Both the position numbers and the translations under genes were made by a program. From NCBI GenBank assembly GCA_022497145.1, contig MU385975.1, forward strand, positions 1-64,000: a stretch of DNA of 64,000 bases, read 5' to 3'. Position 1 is the stretch's first letter, and each line of letters opens with the position of its first letter. The notes under the pieces were generated by a model. It searched no databases, was not told the origin of the DNA, and was given only the letters and a program-made list of their open reading frames with translations. Source of the stretch: Rostrohypoxylon terebratum (lineage: Eukaryota; Ascomycota; Sordariomycetes; Xylariales; Hypoxylaceae). Of this stretch, positions 36,464-46,800 are shown in pieces.

Positions 36464-37556
36464 ATGTCTACCTGTCATTGTTTCAGTGGAGTACCAGCAG
36501 ATGGTAAGTAAGAGCAAAGCATCTCAATGTCATTATGTTTTTCAATAACAGATAAAAACTGACAAGCCTTGGTCAGCTGATTTCAAGCCATCTGGTTCCT
36601 TTTCTACCATCGCTGGTTTGCAGGTATACAAGTCGACGCCTCGCAACTTGGAGTCTCATTCCAAAGGGAGTGTGCTGTACTTCCCTGATGGCTTCGGTCT
36701 TGCAAGACACAACCAGCGTCTAGCAGACATGTATGCTGAACATGGTAAGTATCAACGACATGATAGGAAAGGATAACAACATGGAACTAGTCATTCTGTT
36801 CATTCCGTGGTAACAAGTTAATGAATCATCCAGGCTATGAAACCACAATCGTCGATTATTTCGAAGGGGATGCCTTACCCGATTTCTTCATGAAGTATCT
36901 TCCTGGAACTGACTTGGATTCTTACGACAACTTGACCCCAGAGGTAAATTTCTCTTCCCCAGCTCCTCGCTCACAGCTCCATTAATGCATTTTCGCGGTA
37001 GGAGAAAGACGTCATTCGTAAAATCCACATGCCAACTTGGCTGGCACGTCACCCTCCGAGCCATATCGCGTCGCTTTTGGGCTCTTTCCTACCGGAGTAC
37101 TTCAAGACAGCCACTACTGATGTTTATATAGTCGGACACTGTTTCGGGGGCAAGCATGCCCTCAATCTTGCCCGGAACGAGGCGGATGTGACATCGGTCA
37201 TTGTGTTTCATCCCGTAAGTGAACTCAGCTTCCACCACCAATAAAATCTGCTTGTCTTAATAATTCATCCACATCAGTCATTCCTGGACGCCACAGACAC
37301 GGGTGGCTTGAAGAAACCTGTTTTTATGGGACTGGCTGAGACAGATATCTTCACGCCGGAGCTTGGCAGCGCCATGTTATCGCAATTGCCGAAGTCTGGG
37401 ACGAAGTACAAGTTACTGGTCTACGGAGGAATGAAACATGGGTTCGCGAGTCGATCAGACCTCGGGAACGAGTTGGAGAAGGATATGTTCGCGGAAGCTT
37501 TCAATGACGGGCTGAGGTGGATGGAGTCGACGGCTTCGAACCGCAATTCTCACTAG
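36464..37556 (+). CDS. Dienelactone hydrolase-family protein
   Basis: Alpha/beta hydrolase of 269 residues in five exons (36464-36503, 36577-36744, 36834-36943, 37002-37214, 37278-37556). The Cys-Asp-His triad of this family is complete: Cys153 in VGHCFGGKHA, Asp200 in AETDIFTP and His231 in GMKHGF. Dienelactone hydrolases open the lactone made during (chloro)catechol breakdown, and relatives hydrolyse other small esters. The start ATG has a good ACCATG context. The first joint (36503 to 36577) was chosen because it is the only acceptor that keeps the frame open into VYKSTPRNLE. It lies on the same strand as the FAH-family gene, 295 bp downstream. Confidence 0.87.
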
Positions 37557-38450
37557 CAGCAGCACATATGTTGATCTACGTAGTATTATCTAGTACCTGA
37601 TGAAGAATGTGATGAATGAATTCGTATTGTATTCTTATCTGACCTACACCCTGTTAAGTGAGACACCGTTGATGCCGTTATAAGCGGATCTACCCGTCAG
37701 GTTTAATTAATTGTGGTGTAGCTTCTGCACTATTGTCCCTATTTTGGGCTAGTTTTCAGCTGTGAATGCGGAATGTAAGGGATCATCTAGCCCCATAAAT
37801 AGGTACCTACCTATCAGGTCAGGTACCTGCCTAGTGCTACCTAGGCGTGCTGTGGAGTAACTGTGATTTCCAACTAATTTTTTGGTCTAAATCTGAGGCT
37901 TAGATTTAGTGGAATAGAGTCGTAATAGGTAGCTCGTATGGGGTCCGTGTAAGCTCTCAGTGACCCTACCGAGGAAAATTAGTAGAAAGAGGTAGGAAGG
38001 CAGGAAGGTAGGAGCCTTCTTTACACCGGAACTCCAACGGGAGCCGAAAGTAACCCACAATTCTCGCTTTTATCGGCATTGCCCGGGATGGGTATTTTCG
38101 GGACCCTCATTGGAGCTCCGGTCGAAGTTCGCCTCCATCTCGGGACGTCATAATTATGCTGTACATATCGGTGTTACGAATAACCCCGCCATTTCGCTCT
38201 TTCTAGACCGGCGACATCCTAGGAGATCACAAATCAGAGTCACCTCGCGCCTTCGCGCTTTAAGGGGCGCTCTAATTACAGCGGGTCGTTTCCGAGAGCG
38301 CTTTATAGAAAAGCTCTCGTGTTACATCCCATACCTATTCTCTCTGCAACTCTACTTCATTACTTACTACCTTCACCATTGTATAACCCTACTTTACGTT
38401 TTGTACATTTCCATTTTCGGCATCTACAACATATCAGAAGAAACTTCATA
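37557..38450. other. Intergenic and promoter of the SDR gene
   Basis: 894 bp without a gene. An AGGTACCT cluster lies at 37800-37850. The last 200 bp contain GTTTCCGAGAGCGCT and an inverted CGAGAGC/GCTCTCG pair. Confidence 0.5.
38293..38319. promoter_or_regulatory. Inverted repeat CGAGAGC/GCTCTCG
   Basis: Perfect 7-bp arms at 38293-38299 and 38313-38319, 130 bp before the SDR start codon. The left part, GTTTCCGAGAGCGCT, resembles GTTTCCGAGCGCT at 40819-40831 in another promoter of the block. Confidence 0.4.
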
Positions 38451-39266
38451 ATGTCTTCTACCACCCCGCAAACTCTCCAGGGCAAAGTCGCCATCGTGAC
38501 CGGCTCTAGCAGGGGTATCGGCAAGGGCATCGCCCTCGAGCTAGCCCGCCGCGGCGCCAACGTCACCGTCAACTACGCCTCGTCCGCAGGCGCCGCCGAA
38601 GCCACAGTCAAGGAGATAGAGGCGCTGGGCGTGAAGGCCATCGCCGTGCAAGCCGACGTGTGCAAGCAATCCGACCTCGACGCCCTCTTCGACAAGACCA
38701 TCGCGGCGTTCGGCCGCATCGACATCGTCGCCAGCAACAGCGGCATCGAGTCCTTCGAGCGCGCCGTGGACGTCACGCCCGAGCGCTTCGACCACGTCTT
38801 CCACGTCAACGCCCGCGCGCAGTTCTTCGTCGCCGTCACCGCGTACAAGTACATGACGCGGTCCGCGGCCAAGACCAACGGGCGCATCATATTGACGTCT
38901 AGTATCGCGGCGAGGATCATGGGCGTTAGGGACCATGCTCTCTACGCCGGATCGAAGAGCGCTGTCGAGGGAATTACGCGCTCGTTGGCTACTGATTTCG
39001 GTCCTAATGGGATCACGGTTAACGCGATTGCTCCCGGTGGCGTGAAGACGGACATGTTCGCCGAGGCTGCTATCAACTACATCCCCGGCGCTGATAGGGC
39101 GACGTGGACTCCGGAAAAGATCGAGGGCGCCTTGGCTTCTGCGTGCCCTCTTGGTCGTGTGTGTCTGCCTGAGGACATAGGCAGGATCGTGGCTTGGTTG
39201 GGAAGCGATGATGCTGGTTGGATCACGGGCCAGACAATCCTGTGCTCTGGTGGCTCTTCTCAGTAG
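38451..39266 (+). CDS. Short-chain dehydrogenase/reductase, naphthol/versicolorin reductase-like
   Basis: Single-exon NADP(H)-type SDR of 271 residues. Motifs are TGSSRGIG (17-24, cofactor), a DV pair at 69-70, the active-site Ser (LTSSIAA, 150/151), Tyr165 and Lys169 (YAGSK), and APGGVKTDMF. The DIVASNSGIESF stretch, AQFFVA and the closing GQTILCSGGSSQ are typical of tetrahydroxynaphthalene and versicolorin reductases, which reduce hydroxylated aromatic rings. The first half has a very GC-rich third codon position, the second half much less. No polyketide synthase accompanies it, so a melanin role is not suggested; reduction of an aromatic or ring-opened keto intermediate is possible. Confidence 0.92.
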   Translation: MSSTTPQTLQGKVAIVTGSSRGIGKGIALELARRGANVTVNYASSAGAAEATVKEIEALGVKAIAVQADVCKQSDLDALFDKTIAAFGRIDIVASNSGIESFERAVDVTPERFDHVFHVNARAQFFVAVTAYKYMTRSAAKTNGRIILTSSIAARIMGVRDHALYAGSKSAVEGITRSLATDFGPNGITVNAIAPGGVKTDMFAEAAINYIPGADRATWTPEKIEGALASACPLGRVCLPEDIGRIVAWLGSDDAGWITGQTILCSGGSSQ

Positions 39267-39756
39267 TAATAGTTTGTTTATCGTTCGTGCTAGTAAGGGG
39301 GGAGCTTTAAAGGGAAGCGGAGGTTGCGGCTTAGTCATGATAGAGGCTGGGCATACGTCTTATGTCCAAGATATATCCACCTACATAGATAGGAAATACG
39401 AAAAATACTCTACGCTATGCCCATTCCCGTTCAGATTGAAACTAGTCATCTAGATAATTTAATCATTAAATTATGAGTCTTATTAACTATACTGCCCGAT
39501 CGGTAATATACTCAGTCAATGTTCGTGTGATTGGGGTCGAGCTTGGCATTTCTTACTATGTGCAGTTTTTACTCCTTTTTAGACTAGACAAATCCAAGAT
39601 CGATAGCAAATCTCTTATTTGGCCATTCCGAAACTACCTTCTCATCATCTGATGAGCGCTCACTAACTAATACATGCCAATATGTCGATACAACTACCAT
39701 TCCGGTACCTCTACTACCAAGAACTAGGTACTAATCCTCCCAGTCCTATTCAGCCA
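39267..39756. other. Intergenic between converging SDR and VOC genes
   Basis: 490 bp, AT-rich, shared 3' region. Nothing recognised. Confidence 0.5.
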
Positions 39757-40350
39757 TCACCTCCTATCACGCTTCCCAATGTTCGGTCTAGCTTTAATAC
39801 TCTTCTCGTCCTCGCCGCTCCTGACTCTCTTAACGAAGTCATCCGCATTGAAGTCTACGCCCACCGGGTTTTCCTCGAAGTCTTTGGAGGCCATGAAGTC
39901 CACGGCCTCTTGCACCGTGTCGTAGTTGTCCACCTGGAACTCTATCTCGTTCCCGTCGGGGTCCTCGTAGTACATGCTGGTGCTCATGCCGTGGTTCACG
40001 CACCACACCGGCTGGATGCCGACGGCTTTTCGCTGCTCGTACGCCGTCGCCAGGTCGCTCAGCTTCTCGAACCCGAACGCGACGTGGTGGAGACCGACTT
40101 GGGGCCCCTCGGGTCCACGCCTGTGCGAGTTAGGATCTGCGACAACGGCGAGTCGGTGGTGTTCGTAGTCGTAGCTTAGGAATGCCAAGCGGTGGGATTT
40201 GTGTGTGATCTTCGCACCGAGCAGTGTCACGTAGAAGTTCACCAGCCTCTCGTAACCCTCAGGGGTGGTTCGAAGGACTACATGACATAATGCGACAGGG
40301 GATACCGAGTTGGGTATCTGTTTAACAGAAGCGGAGCCGTTGGCAGTCAT
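39757..40350 (-). CDS. One-domain VOC protein, candidate extradiol ring-cleavage dioxygenase
   Basis: Single exon, 197 residues, start ATG at 40350 in CACCATG context (the frame continues upstream only to a TTG). The vicinal-oxygen-chelate fold of glyoxalase and type I extradiol dioxygenases is visible. The metal triad is His23 (LCHVVL), His89 (GLHHVAF) and Glu137 (DPDGNEIEF). The stretch HGMSTSMYYEDPDGNEIEFQ (120-139) is like catechol 2,3-dioxygenase and biphenyl-diol dioxygenase, not like glyoxalase I. Type I extradiol enzymes use Fe(II) and O2 to open a catechol next to, not between, the hydroxyls. Glyoxalase-like or isomerase activity cannot be excluded. It is divergent from the acetoacetate-decarboxylase-like gene. 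Confidence 0.82.
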   Translation of the reverse strand: MTANGSASVKQIPNSVSPVALCHVVLRTTPEGYERLVNFYVTLLGAKITHKSHRLAFLSYDYEHHRLAVVADPNSHRRGPEGPQVGLHHVAFGFEKLSDLATAYEQRKAVGIQPVWCVNHGMSTSMYYEDPDGNEIEFQVDNYDTVQEAVDFMASKDFEENPVGVDFNADDFVKRVRSGEDEKSIKARPNIGKRDRR

Positions 40351-40870
40351 GGTGGATATTATGGATGTGAAGTTGCCCAAGTCTAGGTAGTATGTCCGTC
40401 TTCTAGAATCCTAGATGACTTGATATTGGATTGATTCTGCGAAAATATCTTGATAAGGATGTTTAATTAAACCTTTTGATTTATATCGGGATGCTATTTG
40501 TCAAAACGGCTTAATAATGCGAATTGTCACCATGACCCGATGTGTACAAGTAACCTTGAATTTACGGGTTCCCCACCGGCATCGTCTTTGTCCTCTTCTA
40601 CGTCATTCAACACCCTCCACCGGGTCTACTAATTACTGCTGATTGATGTTGTGACACACTCATCTCGGCAGTTACGAGATTTTTCTGGTGTTTATGGCAT
40701 TTGTTGCGCGTCTACGAAGTCTGACCCCGCCCCCGGAAATGTGATATGGCACCCTGTTTCCCGTCCGGGAGAGGAGATACCAGATGATAAATACACGGCT
40801 TGATATCGACGAAGCCGGTTTCCGAGCGCTCGGATCATGAATAATCTAATTCATACGAGCGAAACTTACC
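40351..40870. promoter_or_regulatory. Divergent promoter, VOC gene and acetoacetate-decarboxylase-like gene
   Basis: 520 bp between two outward-facing start codons. It contains CCCGCCCCCGG near 40727, CCCGTCCGGG near 40759 and a perfect 14-bp palindrome at 40821-40834. This is a likely shared control region for the ring-cleavage step. Confidence 0.55.
40821..40834. promoter_or_regulatory. 14-bp perfect palindrome TCCGAGCGCTCGGA
   Basis: Starts 50 bp before the ATG at 40871. Holds CCG and CGG half-sites facing each other as expected for a Zn2Cys6 dimer. It shares GTTTCCGAG with the SDR promoter. Confidence 0.5.
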
Positions 40871-41749
40871 ATGGATACCACCCATACGCCTCCAGCTTTA
40901 CATCATCGAATGCCGATAGTCTTCGGCCCCTTCCCAGGCCCTAGACAATCGTTCGATGGGAATCGTCGCGACGGATCTGCTTCAACGAATAGGGAAGCGT
41001 TCCTAACTTTCACGACGCCAAAGTCCAAGCTTATCAGCTTGCTTCCACCGGGTTTCTCATTTCAAGACACCCCAGCGACAAGCGTATGTGCGTATGTCAC
41101 TGTCGCACCCAAGCGTCTGGATAATCTCGAATGGTTGGGATACCGCGGATACAATCTCTTCAGTTTCTTCATCCACGGGGTCCAGTACACGTCACCAAAT
41201 GGTGTGGTACGCAAAGGCACATACCTTCCCGTCCTATGGGAAGACATGGCCGACCCGATCATCAGCGGACGAGAGGAACTTGGGTTTCCGAAGTTGTTCG
41301 CGGATATCTCGATCCACGAGACCCAGGGGCAGTACCAGATGTCTGCCTCGTGGATGGGGTCCCGCTTCGTTGATTTCAAACTGGAAGGACTCCACGAGGT
41401 GGAGAGTTACGCGGCGCCGCTCGCGCCCAAAGAAGCAGGCGTCGATGAAGGGACTCTTCTGTGGCGCCACATGCCGACGCCAGGTCAGCCGGGTATCAAA
41501 GAGGTCGACTACCCGGTTTTTGTTTCACATGCCGAGGAACGGAAGATTCAGCCCGTGACAACTATCCGACGTTATGTCGGGACATCCGGAGAATTGAAGT
41601 GGCATCCGCTAGACTGGCAGAGCCTCCCTACTCTACATCACATAATCAAGCAATTAGCAGATATCCATATTACTGAGATTGTGCAGTGTGGTCTGACGGA
41701 GAAGGTCGGGAACTCGGATCTGTCTTCGGCGAAGAATGCCAACATTTGA
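40871..41749 (+). CDS. Acetoacetate decarboxylase-like protein
   Basis: Single exon, 292 residues. It has the acetoacetate decarboxylase superfamily core: LLPPGFSF, a FSFFIHGV beta strand, and SGREELGFPKLFADI with Lys141 in the position of the Schiff-base lysine. In classical decarboxylases a second lysine follows; here it is Leu142, as in the wider family that includes hydratases, aldolases and other decarboxylases acting through a lysine imine. The reaction is therefore probably on a 2- or 3-keto acid such as a ring-cleavage product, but need not be acetoacetate. It starts opposite the VOC gene and lies upstream of the FAD hydroxylase on the same strand. Confidence 0.85.
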   Translation: MDTTHTPPALHHRMPIVFGPFPGPRQSFDGNRRDGSASTNREAFLTFTTPKSKLISLLPPGFSFQDTPATSVCAYVTVAPKRLDNLEWLGYRGYNLFSFFIHGVQYTSPNGVVRKGTYLPVLWEDMADPIISGREELGFPKLFADISIHETQGQYQMSASWMGSRFVDFKLEGLHEVESYAAPLAPKEAGVDEGTLLWRHMPTPGQPGIKEVDYPVFVSHAEERKIQPVTTIRRYVGTSGELKWHPLDWQSLPTLHHIIKQLADIHITEIVQCGLTEKVGNSDLSSAKNANI

Positions 41750-42205
41750 AGTTGACCTAGGAATTTTTGAGTATGACTATAGTTACCTATCATAGGTATA
41801 GGCAGTTAAATGAATTGTAGTCGTCTCGCTTGTCGCCATGCCCCCCCGTGAATGAGCCTCCCCGAGATCTAGATGCGCCCCTTCACAGATCTCCTCCACA
41901 AATTACCCTGAATTCCCCAGATCATGAGTTTAGGCTACGCCTTTTCGATGTCAGCCCTTCGTGCCGGCACTCCACCGGCAATTTGGTCGGATATAGTAAC
42001 GGGATGGAGGAGTCAGCCGGCGCTAGGAGGAAATGAATGGGTTTATTCTCGTATGACATCTGTCATTGGTGTTATAGACATAAAAAAGAATCCGTCAGTG
42101 AAGAGAGCATAATTACCAAGCATTGAGACGCATCGGCGCTTCCAGGATTGAAATTGCCCCCCAAAAATATTTTTTAGAAGTGAAGAGAAGTTTCAAATTT
42201 ATACG
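41750..42205. other. Intergenic, promoter of the FAD hydroxylase
   Basis: 456 bp, no gene. Nothing recognised beyond A/T-rich DNA just before the start codon. Confidence 0.5.
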
Positions 42206-43684
42206 ATGGGTTCTCTACACAACTTTTCAAACGGAACTTCCGCATCTAAAACAAATGGCGAAAGTAACGGCACCTCCGAAGCATACGCATACGCGTCGCA
42301 TCAAGGTGACACCGTCCCTGTTATTATTGTCGGCGCAGGACCGGTAGGCCTCCTTCTCGCCCTCCGACTCGCGCAGAGTAACATCCGCTCCGTCATCCTC
42401 GAACAAGAAACAACCCTCGGCGCAGCACCACGTGCCATTGGTTACTATGGTCCGGTACACAACGTCTTTAAAGAGGCCGGCATCTACGACCAGGTCGCCA
42501 GAGAAGGCATGCCGTCCGGCGGATACGTGTGGCGGACGCTCCCGACCGAGGATCAGAAAGGGACGAAGAGTTTGGGGTCGGTGCTATGTCAAAACATAAT
42601 GTGTCGACCAGACTCAGACGGGAAGTACAAGATCTGCACGTACTCAATACAACTCGCTCAGTGTCGCCTTGCGGAGATCATGCTGGAAGAATTGAAGAAG
42701 ACGGGACTAAGTGAAGTTCTTTGGGGCCACCGTGTGACAGGACTCTCCCAGGACGACAGTGGGGTTACCATCACTGCCGTCTCAGAGAAAGGGGAGTCGA
42801 AGAGCCTCCAGGGCCTTTATCTTGCTGGTTGCGATGGCGGCAAGTCGGATGTTCGAAAATTGCTCGGCATTCGCCTCGCGGGACATAGCTGGCCAGAGCG
42901 TTTCATCGCCACCGACGTCCTTCGCGCCGCCCCTGTCGTTGCAGATCCACCAGTGCACTTCACTGTGGATCCGAGATACTGGGGAGTCGTGACGCCGTTA
43001 GAGCACGTCAAGCCAGGAGTGAAGGGATTATGGCGGTACAGCATGGCTGTCCCAGCGTATGAGGAAGCTGAAGATGGCAGCAAGATATTTCTCACCGATG
43101 AACAAGTCCTCGAACCCAAATACGTCAATTCGCTCCTCCTACGACAATTAGATGGCCCTCGACCAAGCGACCATGTCGTCGTTCGGAAAAGCCTGTATAA
43201 AATGCATCAATTGCTCGCGAGCACGATGCACCGAGGTCGGTGTTTCCTCGCCGGCGACGCCGCCCACATCAACAATCCTATCGGAGGATTAGGTCTGTGT
43301 ACTGGACTCCTTGATGCAGACGCTTTACATCAGACGCTTCAAATTGCCTTCTCTTTGGGAGAGGAGAAACGCCATGCTCCGAATACGAACGGAGCAAGGA
43401 CTTCAGGATATGGCAACCGCCAAACTATTGACCCTCAGGCTCTTTTTTCGCGATACTCATCGGAGCGCCGACGCGTTTTCCAAAACATCATTCACCCTTA
43501 CAGCAGCGCGAACAAGACACGACTTCACAGTGCGGACCCCGAAGATACGGCAAGGGAAGATTGGTACTTTCAAGCCCTGCGGAGAGGTGATCCGAAAGAG
43601 TTAGAGAGCATTAATGCCCCGCTATATAATGGCTGGAGGACAGACATGTGGAGCCTCGTCGGCAAGTCTCTTAAAGACGCCTAG
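42206..43684 (+). CDS. FAD-dependent aromatic hydroxylase (phenol/3-hydroxyphenylpropionate hydroxylase type)
   Basis: Single-exon flavoprotein of 492 residues in the FAD_binding_3 family. After a disordered N-terminal 35 residues it shows VIIVGAGPVGLLLALRLAQ (GxGxxG at 43-48), LAGCDGGKSDVRKLLG (DG motif, about 206-221) and CFLAGDAAHINNPIGGLGL (GD motif). Members of this branch, such as MhpA, add a hydroxyl ortho to an existing one and produce catechols that extradiol dioxygenases then open. The VOC gene two genes upstream is the natural partner. It is shorter than phenol hydroxylases with a thioredoxin-like tail; that C-terminal domain is absent. Confidence 0.9.
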   Translation: MGSLHNFSNGTSASKTNGESNGTSEAYAYASHQGDTVPVIIVGAGPVGLLLALRLAQSNIRSVILEQETTLGAAPRAIGYYGPVHNVFKEAGIYDQVAREGMPSGGYVWRTLPTEDQKGTKSLGSVLCQNIMCRPDSDGKYKICTYSIQLAQCRLAEIMLEELKKTGLSEVLWGHRVTGLSQDDSGVTITAVSEKGESKSLQGLYLAGCDGGKSDVRKLLGIRLAGHSWPERFIATDVLRAAPVVADPPVHFTVDPRYWGVVTPLEHVKPGVKGLWRYSMAVPAYEEAEDGSKIFLTDEQVLEPKYVNSLLLRQLDGPRPSDHVVVRKSLYKMHQLLASTMHRGRCFLAGDAAHINNPIGGLGLCTGLLDADALHQTLQIAFSLGEEKRHAPNTNGARTSGYGNRQTIDPQALFSRYSSERRRVFQNIIHPYSSANKTRLHSADPEDTAREDWYFQALRRGDPKELESINAPLYNGWRTDMWSLVGKSLKDA

Positions 43685-43812
43685 AGTCAATGGGAAAGTA
43701 TGCAAAATCTTAAGATTTGTATAAATATGACCATATGTTCAAAATAGGGCTTCTTTTTTTCATGAGATTGCGGAGGCATATACCTAACGAGTTGCGAGTG
43801 GACGCGACTCGC

Positions 43813-46800
43813 TCATTTACTGTTCAGAGCATTCCTACGGCGCAAGAGTTGATTTAACTTGCCTCGAATCCCTTCGCAGACCCTTGTCGCAACCCCTGTA
43901 TCAAAAACTAATAAACATGCTTCCAAGACAAGATTAGGATATTCTAGCGTGACTGGTCTTCCTGTTCCCGTTGGATTTTTAAGGGCCGGAACGAGAGATG
44001 GAGAACGGGAATCCCACGGTAAGCCGACGATATCGTCTTTGCTAGTCCCTCTGACTAAATTCCAGCTATAGGGGTCAAGGCTGTCTCCTTCTTGTTCATC
44101 GATCAAGAGATATGTCGCTGAAGAAGCTGATGCCCATAACGGTCCGTAAAAAACGCTGCATGCCCATAAACAAAGTGTTGACCGGTACAAAGCTGCTGGC
44201 CACCAAGGCGGTCTGGTTTTCCGGTCGAGCGTGCGAAGGAGATTCAAGATCCGACCTGCGTGAAATACGGCCTCTTTAGGGCTATGCACAAAGGAGCCCG
44301 CCTCCTGGGAGAATTGACGAAGCTCCCTATCCGACAATTCGCGTCGAGCTAGTTCCTCAATATCAGGGATACTAGCAACTGTATTCAGGTTTATAATATG
44401 ATAAGTGATAAGAGTTGCAGTGATCAGTGCATTGTTCGTATGATCATCATCTGCCGTTGTCGACCCCCACGACCCTGACAGGCTTAGCTTGTATAAGTCA
44501 AGCCAACGGTTCAGCAACGATCTTATTTCATGCATTCGGACGTGCGTAGAAGCCTTTGTGATGGGAGAGAAGGATCGAGAGCATGTAACTTCTCCAAGAC
44601 AGTCGAGCAATTGTCGACAACTATATACGAGTCCATGCAGTGGTTGTAGAAGCAATCGTAGAGTTAAGGGATTTAGATATTGTTGTTTTTGTGGCGTGAG
44701 GTTGTCATTTAGGAACCATTGAAAGAGTGTACGTAGAGACGGCTGTGGCAAGGGTTGTGTAGAGTAAGATCCAATACCCGAGTCATCGTCGCGTGTGAAG
44801 AGCTGCTGCCACGTTGTGACGTCAGGAGCTAACCACAGCTTTTCGCTACTAGGAAGCGAGGAGTTCAAAGCCGAAACGGGGATATGAAGATTTGAGTCCT
44901 GGTATAAGCTCATTTCTAAATCTAAGAGAACCCATGCATATGCCAGCCTATTACTCAGAAGTAAGCACAAAAAAGCACACTACCTAACGATGAAACCATG
45001 GAAGGACCTAAGACATACCTGATAATTCTCTCGCGTTCTAGCCATCGGGTCCTAGCCAATTCACCGTCGCCACCAGAGTCCGCATAGTTGTCGCGGATAT
45101 CGAAAAGGCCGCCGTTTCGAACCATCTGCAGTCGTTAGCAATTAGATGAAGTCGTTCTTTAGGTTGGAGGGACAATTTCATGGAACCGTACAGCAATATA
45201 GATGCCTCGCTGGCCAGAACCAATATCCATCAGCCATTTGTCACCGCTCCAAATGGCTTGAGTAATGAATAATAGGGCCGAGTGCACAGGAAACGAGTGG
45301 TGGCATGTCGAAACATCCTTCTCTATCAAATCGAAAAGAGATATCCTACAAACTTCCGTCAGTCCCGCCGAAAGACGACGACCCTCGGTTGCGGGGTCTG
45401 AACTAGCCGCCTGGGCAATCATGAGCAATATTAACAACGTCCCTGCACGATTATAGCTTCCTCCAAGTAGGAGGTTCGCATCCAAAATTCCCCCCGGTAT
45501 GAGTTTGTAGAAAGGTTCAAACAGGCGCATGTATTCTCCGAGGAAATGATCGAGAGTCGCGGCAGGTGGTAAGACGAGGAAACCGCGGGATATTTCACTA
45601 TTCGGAGATGCTGCGTCAACAGAGACTGCTGCAGGATCTAATTTGTGAACCTCGAGGGCCTTTTGGAGGAACGACTGAGAAATGGCTGACAAGGTGTCTC
45701 GCGTATTTTCCAACAGCGGCATACTAATAATCTTGTCCGTAAAGGTTGGACTGGAGAAATCGAGATCAAACCAACTCCAAAGTCTATCATATTTTGGCAT
45801 CTGACTGAGACTTTCCAGGAAGATTCCAGCGGTCCTGGGACAGGTAACAGGGTCCTTAATAGGATTACACCGGAAGGACGACCAGTAGCCCCGACCTTCG
45901 AGAACAGCCGGGTGCTCTAGGGCCTCAGCCATAGGGTGGGCAGACGAGTCCCAGGGACCGTCATGAGTGTTTTGAGGTGACACTTGCAAGTGTACGGTAG
46001 ATGGAACACCAGATGGATCGCTTTGCCCTCCGATAAAATCTGGGACACCGGCCGTTACGTCACTGTTGGAATTGCTAGGAACAAAGTGCCTAAGATTTGA
46101 GGTTTCAATTTCATGACAACCATCTGTGGCTGGCCACTCTACTAGGGATGGAACATGTTGATCCAAACCAGCTCCAGGTGCCATCAAATTTTCTTGGCTA
46201 GATACCGGTTCGGTCGCGCAATCCACGAAAGAGGGATTGTTCAAGAATACTCCTAGTCCCTTCTGAGACTGGGGTTGTGGGTGCGGTTGGGCCTCAAACT
46301 GCGCTTCAAGATGATCTATACTATGATTATCTTGACTGCGAGTTACTGGCTCAGTGGCGATATCAGCGTTCTCGCCATTATTTGTTGGGCCCGGAGAGGT
46401 ATCGTGGCCATCGACGCGTACACTGTGTGGCTGGTCCGAGACAGTTGCTGCTCGTACCTTTTTTGGTTGGCGATCACAGGTCAATTTCTTAGATCGGCAT
46501 CTGTTGCATGGCGAATTTGAATCACATTTAGCCTTCATCTTGGCACAATTGCGACATGCTGTCTGAGTCCGAGCTCTGACTCTGATAACGCCTGGGGGCG
46601 AGTCGGTATCAACATCTCCGTGGATTGCTAAGTGTTTTTGAAGTACATCCCTAGAAACAATTAGCAACTTGTCAATCGCATTAATGATGTAATTGGAAAA
46701 TTAAATAGACACGGGGCCAGCGAACCCTCGAGAAAATGATATATGGCATATAGAACACTTAAAACGTTTGATGTTGGTGTCTGCAATAATGTTAGGTGTT

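Noticed and set aside
38541..39338. 265-residue minus-strand open frame
   Set aside because: It lies entirely antisense to the SDR gene, is Arg/Asp/Gly-rich from the GC-rich codon pattern, and has no domain; it is a shadow frame.
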